From: an uncultured Chloroflexota bacterium
GTDB lineage: Bacteria > Chloroflexota > Chloroflexia > Chloroflexales > Roseiflexaceae
Reading direction: 5' to 3'
DNA length: 54,306 bases
NCBI GenBank assembly: GCA_937876225.1
Contig: CALFIC010000098.1
Location: 1 to 54,306 of the forward strand
Below the pieces are notes generated by a model that searched no databases, was not told where the DNA came from, and worked only from the letters and a program-made list of their open reading frames with translations. A program made the translations under genes and the position numbers. This document shows positions 51,790 to 54,306 of this stretch, in pieces. The stretch's first letter is position 1. Each line of letters begins with the position of its first letter.

Positions 51790-52503
51790 TTACACAAATG
51801 GATTGGCACTAGGGGTCAAAATCAATTCGGGGATGGTGGCGCGGGGGGCGAGGCTGGCCACAAATTGCACGACTTGGGCTACGTCGTCGGCTTGGAGCAT
51901 GGCGGCGCGGCGCTCGGCGCTGACTGGTGCGGGGCGTTTGTCGATGAGGGGGGTATCGACTTCGCCTGGGTGAAGCATGGTGGCGCGGACGCCGTGGGGT
52001 GCTTCTTCTTGAGCGAGGGTACGCACAAAGGCACTGAGGCCACTTTTGGCGGCATTATACGATGCGCCACCGAGGCTACTGGGGCGGGGCACCGAGGTCG
52101 ACCCAATCGCAATAATGACTCCTTGGGCGTGGCGCACCATCGGTAATGATTGACTGATGAGGTGGAACGCACCGTTGAGATTAGTGTCGATCATCATTTG
52201 CCACGAGGCCGCCGTGAGTTGGGCCATGGTGCGCTCAGGCAGGTTGGTGCCGGCGGCACTAACCAACACATCGATGCGTCCGTGCATGAATTCGACTTGG
52301 GCGATGGCTTTGGCAACGGCCTGCGGGTCGGTGACATCACAGGGGATGACCACGCCACGATCGTGGCACTGCAGTGCCACTTCTTTGAGGGCTTCGGCGC
52401 GCCGGCCGAGCAACACGACGGTGGCCCCTGCGGCGGCGAAGCGCACCGCACAGGCGGCTCCGATGCCACTGCCAGCACCACTAATGACTACGATTTGATT
52501 CAT
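51790..52503 (-). CDS. short-chain dehydrogenase/reductase
   Basis: 237 residues. S-G-A-G-S-G-I-G cofactor loop near the N-terminus, LGRRAEAL (Arg suggests NADPH), SAAGTN, Ser in IGSTSVP and catalytic Y-N-A-A-K. GEVDTPL and the C-terminus LILTPSANPFV resemble clavulanate-dehydrogenase/serine-dehydrogenase-like SDRs. Substrate unknown. GGAG is eight bases before the ATG. Confidence 0.9.
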   Translation of the reverse strand: MNQIVVISGAGSGIGAACAVRFAAAGATVVLLGRRAEALKEVALQCHDRGVVIPCDVTDPQAVAKAIAQVEFMHGRIDVLVSAAGTNLPERTMAQLTAASWQMMIDTNLNGAFHLISQSLPMVRHAQGVIIAIGSTSVPRPSSLGGASYNAAKSGLSAFVRTLAQEEAPHGVRATMLHPGEVDTPLIDKRPAPVSAERRAAMLQADDVAQVVQFVASLAPRATIPELILTPSANPFV

Positions 52504-52554
52504 GGTGTGTACTCCACACGCCGGATGCGTGTTTACAGAACAAAATAGTACCGT

Positions 52555-53295
52555 TTATTTCCGCTGGTGGGCGTAGACCGACACATGGGCGGTGCTTTGG
52601 GCATCAAACGGCGTTTTTTGCCAGTTGGCAAAACGCTGGACCAGCTGCAACCCGGCCATACGGGCCATCAAATCCATTTCGCCGGGAGTAATCAGACGAC
52701 AGACAATCGGTTGCATGCTGATACCACTCACAGAGATACGCACATGATTTTCAACTAGGTGTTGCGTGACGGGGTCATAGCGGGCCACATCAAACATCAC
52801 CGAGTCGATGTTGACCTCTTCAGCATGCACATAATCTGATTTGCCACTCGGCATCCAGGTGTGCGGCAAGGCCGTTTCGACCACAAACACGCCATCATCA
52901 CTGAGGTGCCGGGCTGCATTGGCAAAGCAATTAATCTGGCCATCGACTGTCAACAAATTAAAAATGGTATTGAAGACCAGATAGACCAGTCCATAGCGCT
53001 GCCCCATCTGGACGCTACTCATATCGCCGTGGACGACGTGGATATTTGCCCCTGCAGGCTTGGCATGCAGGCGGGCAATCATGTCGGGCGATAGTTCAAT
53101 GCCGTCGACCGTCATCCCACTCGCGGCTAAGGGCAGGGCGATACGCCCTGTGCCAATGGCGAATTCGAGTGCGGTGGGCTGGGGGGCGATTGCGTGCAAA
53201 AATTGTACGGCGGCGGATTCATCACCCCGTGGCTGGTCGTCGTAGCTGGCCGCCACCGCTGCCCCAAAGCTCCTGGCCGGGTCAAATCCCTGCAT
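52555..53295 (-). CDS. class I SAM-dependent methyltransferase
   Basis: 246 residues. Motif I LEFAIGTGRIALPLA (about 43-57), acidic end of strand 2 in DGIELSPDMI, HGDMSSV (motif II region) and LVYLVFNTIFNL (motif III region). The C-terminal part has no further domain. Common 'class I SAM-dependent methyltransferase' of unknown substrate. AAGGAACTCGA precedes the ATG. It lies downstream of the dehydrogenase gene on the same strand, 60 bases away with a hairpin between. Confidence 0.88.
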   Translation of the reverse strand: MQGFDPARSFGAAVAASYDDQPRGDESAAVQFLHAIAPQPTALEFAIGTGRIALPLAASGMTVDGIELSPDMIARLHAKPAGANIHVVHGDMSSVQMGQRYGLVYLVFNTIFNLLTVDGQINCFANAARHLSDDGVFVVETALPHTWMPSGKSDYVHAEEVNIDSVMFDVARYDPVTQHLVENHVRISVSGISMQPIVCRLITPGEMDLMARMAGLQLVQRFANWQKTPFDAQSTAHVSVYAHQRK

Positions 53296-53315
53296 TCGAG
53301 TTCCTTTTTATTGCG

Positions 53316-53346
53316 ACCCCGTTGTCCTCTTGTGGGACAACGGGGT
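53316..53346. terminator. hairpin between dehydrogenase and methyltransferase genes
   Basis: Perfect 12-base arms (53316-53327 and 53335-53346) with a 7-base loop, ten bases after the dehydrogenase stop. The minus-strand flank lacks a T tract, so termination strength is uncertain. Confidence 0.65.
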
Positions 53347-53355
53347 GATTTAGTC

Positions 53356-54306
53356 TTACCAGTGCATGGTAACGGCCAAAAATTCGTCACGCTTGACGCG
53401 CAAGCCTTCGTACATCTCGGGGGCGTTTTCGGCATGGACATGGTGGGTAATCATGTTTTTGAGGGATAATTTGCCGGACGCCGCAAAATGCGCCAACAAC
53501 GGCAAGGCCCGGTCGCGGGTGAATGGGAAGTGGTCGCGCACCGTGGTGCCGATGGCACTGCCGTGGGCGCCGGTAATCGTCACCGAGCGACCATGCAAAT
53601 CCCAGTACGAATCGAAGTTTTGGATGATGCCACGTGGACTCCCCACCAACACCACTTGGCCACCATCACAGACCAGTTTCAATGCGTCCTGCAGGGCTGC
53701 CGGCACGCCAGTGGCATCGACCACCACATCGGCGCGTCGCCCCAACATGGCTTGGATTTGGGCGGCGCCATCACCGTTGCTCGGATCAATCGTTTGTACG
53801 CCATAGACTTGCTCGGCCCAGGCCCGCCGTTGTGCGATGGAATCGACCCCGATGATGGGATAAGCACCGGCAGCAGCGTATAGCCGCGTGGCGATTTGGC
53901 CAATCATGCCCATCCCGAGGATGGCCACTGCTTGCCCCAAAATCCGTTGCGATTGTACCAACGCCGTAAATGGGAAGCGCGCTAGCGAAAGCATGGCGGC
54001 GTCTGGGGCAGGGACGTGAGCCGCAATCGGCCAAATATCGGCATCAGGGCCCACATCGACCACGGCGTAGCTCTCGTGACGCCCCGGCCAAATCACGCGG
54101 TCCCCTTCTTTGAATTGGGTGACCCCAGCACCAACCGCCACGATGTGGCCAACGGCACTATAGCCGGGCACAAAGGGGAATTTGGCCCACAAATTGGAGG
54201 GGTCTTTGAGCCATTGATGGATGCCGGTATAAATAGCCAGCTCGGTGCCGGCACTAATCCCACTCGCTTCGGTGGCAATCACGACTTGATTGGCACCGGC
54301 TACGGG
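53356..54306 (-). CDS. medium-chain (zinc-type) alcohol dehydrogenase family protein lacking zinc ligands, 5' end outside window
   Basis: 317 residues visible; the frame runs on to the window edge, and the family's usual N-terminus is missing only a few residues. EASGISAGTE occupies the place of the C-G-I-C-x-T-D motif, so the catalytic zinc Cys is absent; the structural-zinc four-Cys lobe is also missing. The GroES-like part contains FPFVPGYSAVGHI, and the Rossmann loop is ILGMGMIGQIATRL (anchor). A similar SGISAGTE signature is found in bacteriochlorophyllide dehydrogenases (BchC-like) and other zinc-free members, but BchC identity is not supported by anything else in the window. Ends DEFLAVTMHW. 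Confidence 0.82.
   Translation of the reverse strand, partial: PVAGANQVVIATEASGISAGTELAIYTGIHQWLKDPSNLWAKFPFVPGYSAVGHIVAVGAGVTQFKEGDRVIWPGRHESYAVVDVGPDADIWPIAAHVPAPDAAMLSLARFPFTALVQSQRILGQAVAILGMGMIGQIATRLYAAAGAYPIIGVDSIAQRRAWAEQVYGVQTIDPSNGDGAAQIQAMLGRRADVVVDATGVPAALQDALKLVCDGGQVVLVGSPRGIIQNFDSYWDLHGRSVTITGAHGSAIGTTVRDHFPFTRDRALPLLAHFAASGKLSLKNMITHHVHAENAPEMYEGLRVKRDEFLAVTMHW

Noticed and set aside
1..54306. tRNA, rRNA, CRISPR, IS elements or phage genes
   Set aside because: I looked for T-loop signatures, repeat arrays, transposase and integrase motifs in the sequence and in the protein translations and found none.

Overview
The window looks like a chromosomal segment of a free-living bacterium, most plausibly a filamentous Chloroflexota (Chloroflexia-like). 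By eye the base composition is moderately GC-rich, with heavy TTG and CTC leucine use. Other pointers are the short archaeal-type prolyl-tRNA synthetase, an S1 protein followed by clpC-radA-dtd, a DUF3417-type glucan phosphorylase, paraslipin/NfeD, RidA, and membrane proteins with threonine-rich lipoprotein linkers. The phylum assignment is inference; there is no rRNA or other marker here to settle it. Genes are dense on both strands, Shine-Dalgarno sites are clear, and perfect GC hairpins separate many transcription units. I see no tRNA, rRNA, CRISPR array, insertion sequence or integrase.

Layout. 1-3.4 kb: partial AlaX-like gene with DUF4126 gene, an alpha/beta hydrolase, proS. 3.4-8.6 kb: beta-lactamase-fold hydrolase, double GNAT protein, lipoprotein, dienelactone-hydrolase-like protein, paraslipin/NfeD. 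8.6-12.8 kb: an accessory-looking block with two AT-rich intergenic regions, a MerR regulator, an Asp-rich unknown protein, a cytosolic VWA protein, a GrpB-family protein. 12.8-17.1 kb (minus): SDR, aminotransferase, GT2 glycosyltransferase, SIS isomerase, ROK kinase. 17.1-22.8 kb: RidA, degenerate metallo-beta-lactamase-like protein, flippase, glutamate dehydrogenase, YraN, RmlC-like epimerase, CBS protein. 22.8-27.2 kb (minus): pyruvate-type dehydrogenase E1alpha-E1beta-E2 and a DHH-like protein. 27.3-33.1 kb: rpsA, clpC, radA, dtd. 33.1-39.8 kb: acetyl-xylan-esterase-like enzyme, TPR/zinc/membrane protein, class II aldolase fusion (minus), lipoprotein, membrane protein, small protein, nadD, rsmG. 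39.8-48.2 kb: glgP (minus), 2-hydroxyacid dehydrogenase, a large membrane protein, then GT2-GT2-rmlD (minus). 48.3-54.3 kb: M20 peptidase, an RRM RNA-binding protein with a long structured leader, aldo/keto reductase, SDR, methyltransferase, and a medium-chain dehydrogenase cut by the window edge.

How the genes work together. Several groups serve envelope polysaccharide: flippase, four GT2-type or membrane glycosyltransferase genes, RmlC-like and RmlD enzymes, and a SIS/ROK pair that may make a sugar phosphate. Central metabolism is represented by the E1/E2 dehydrogenase complex (no E3 here), glutamate dehydrogenase, glycogen phosphorylase and NadD. Proteostasis and translation quality are represented by ProS, the AlaX-like editing domain, Dtd, S1, ClpC and RsmG.

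The most promising undescribed items are the structured RNA leader upstream of the RRM gene (50.04-50.25 kb), the MerR/Asp-rich/VWA block (8.6-12.1 kb), the catalytically dead ComEC-type beta-lactamase fold gene beside a flippase (17.6 kb), and a two-domain class II aldolase protein (35.2-36.4 kb). All of these are read from sequence only, with no database search.
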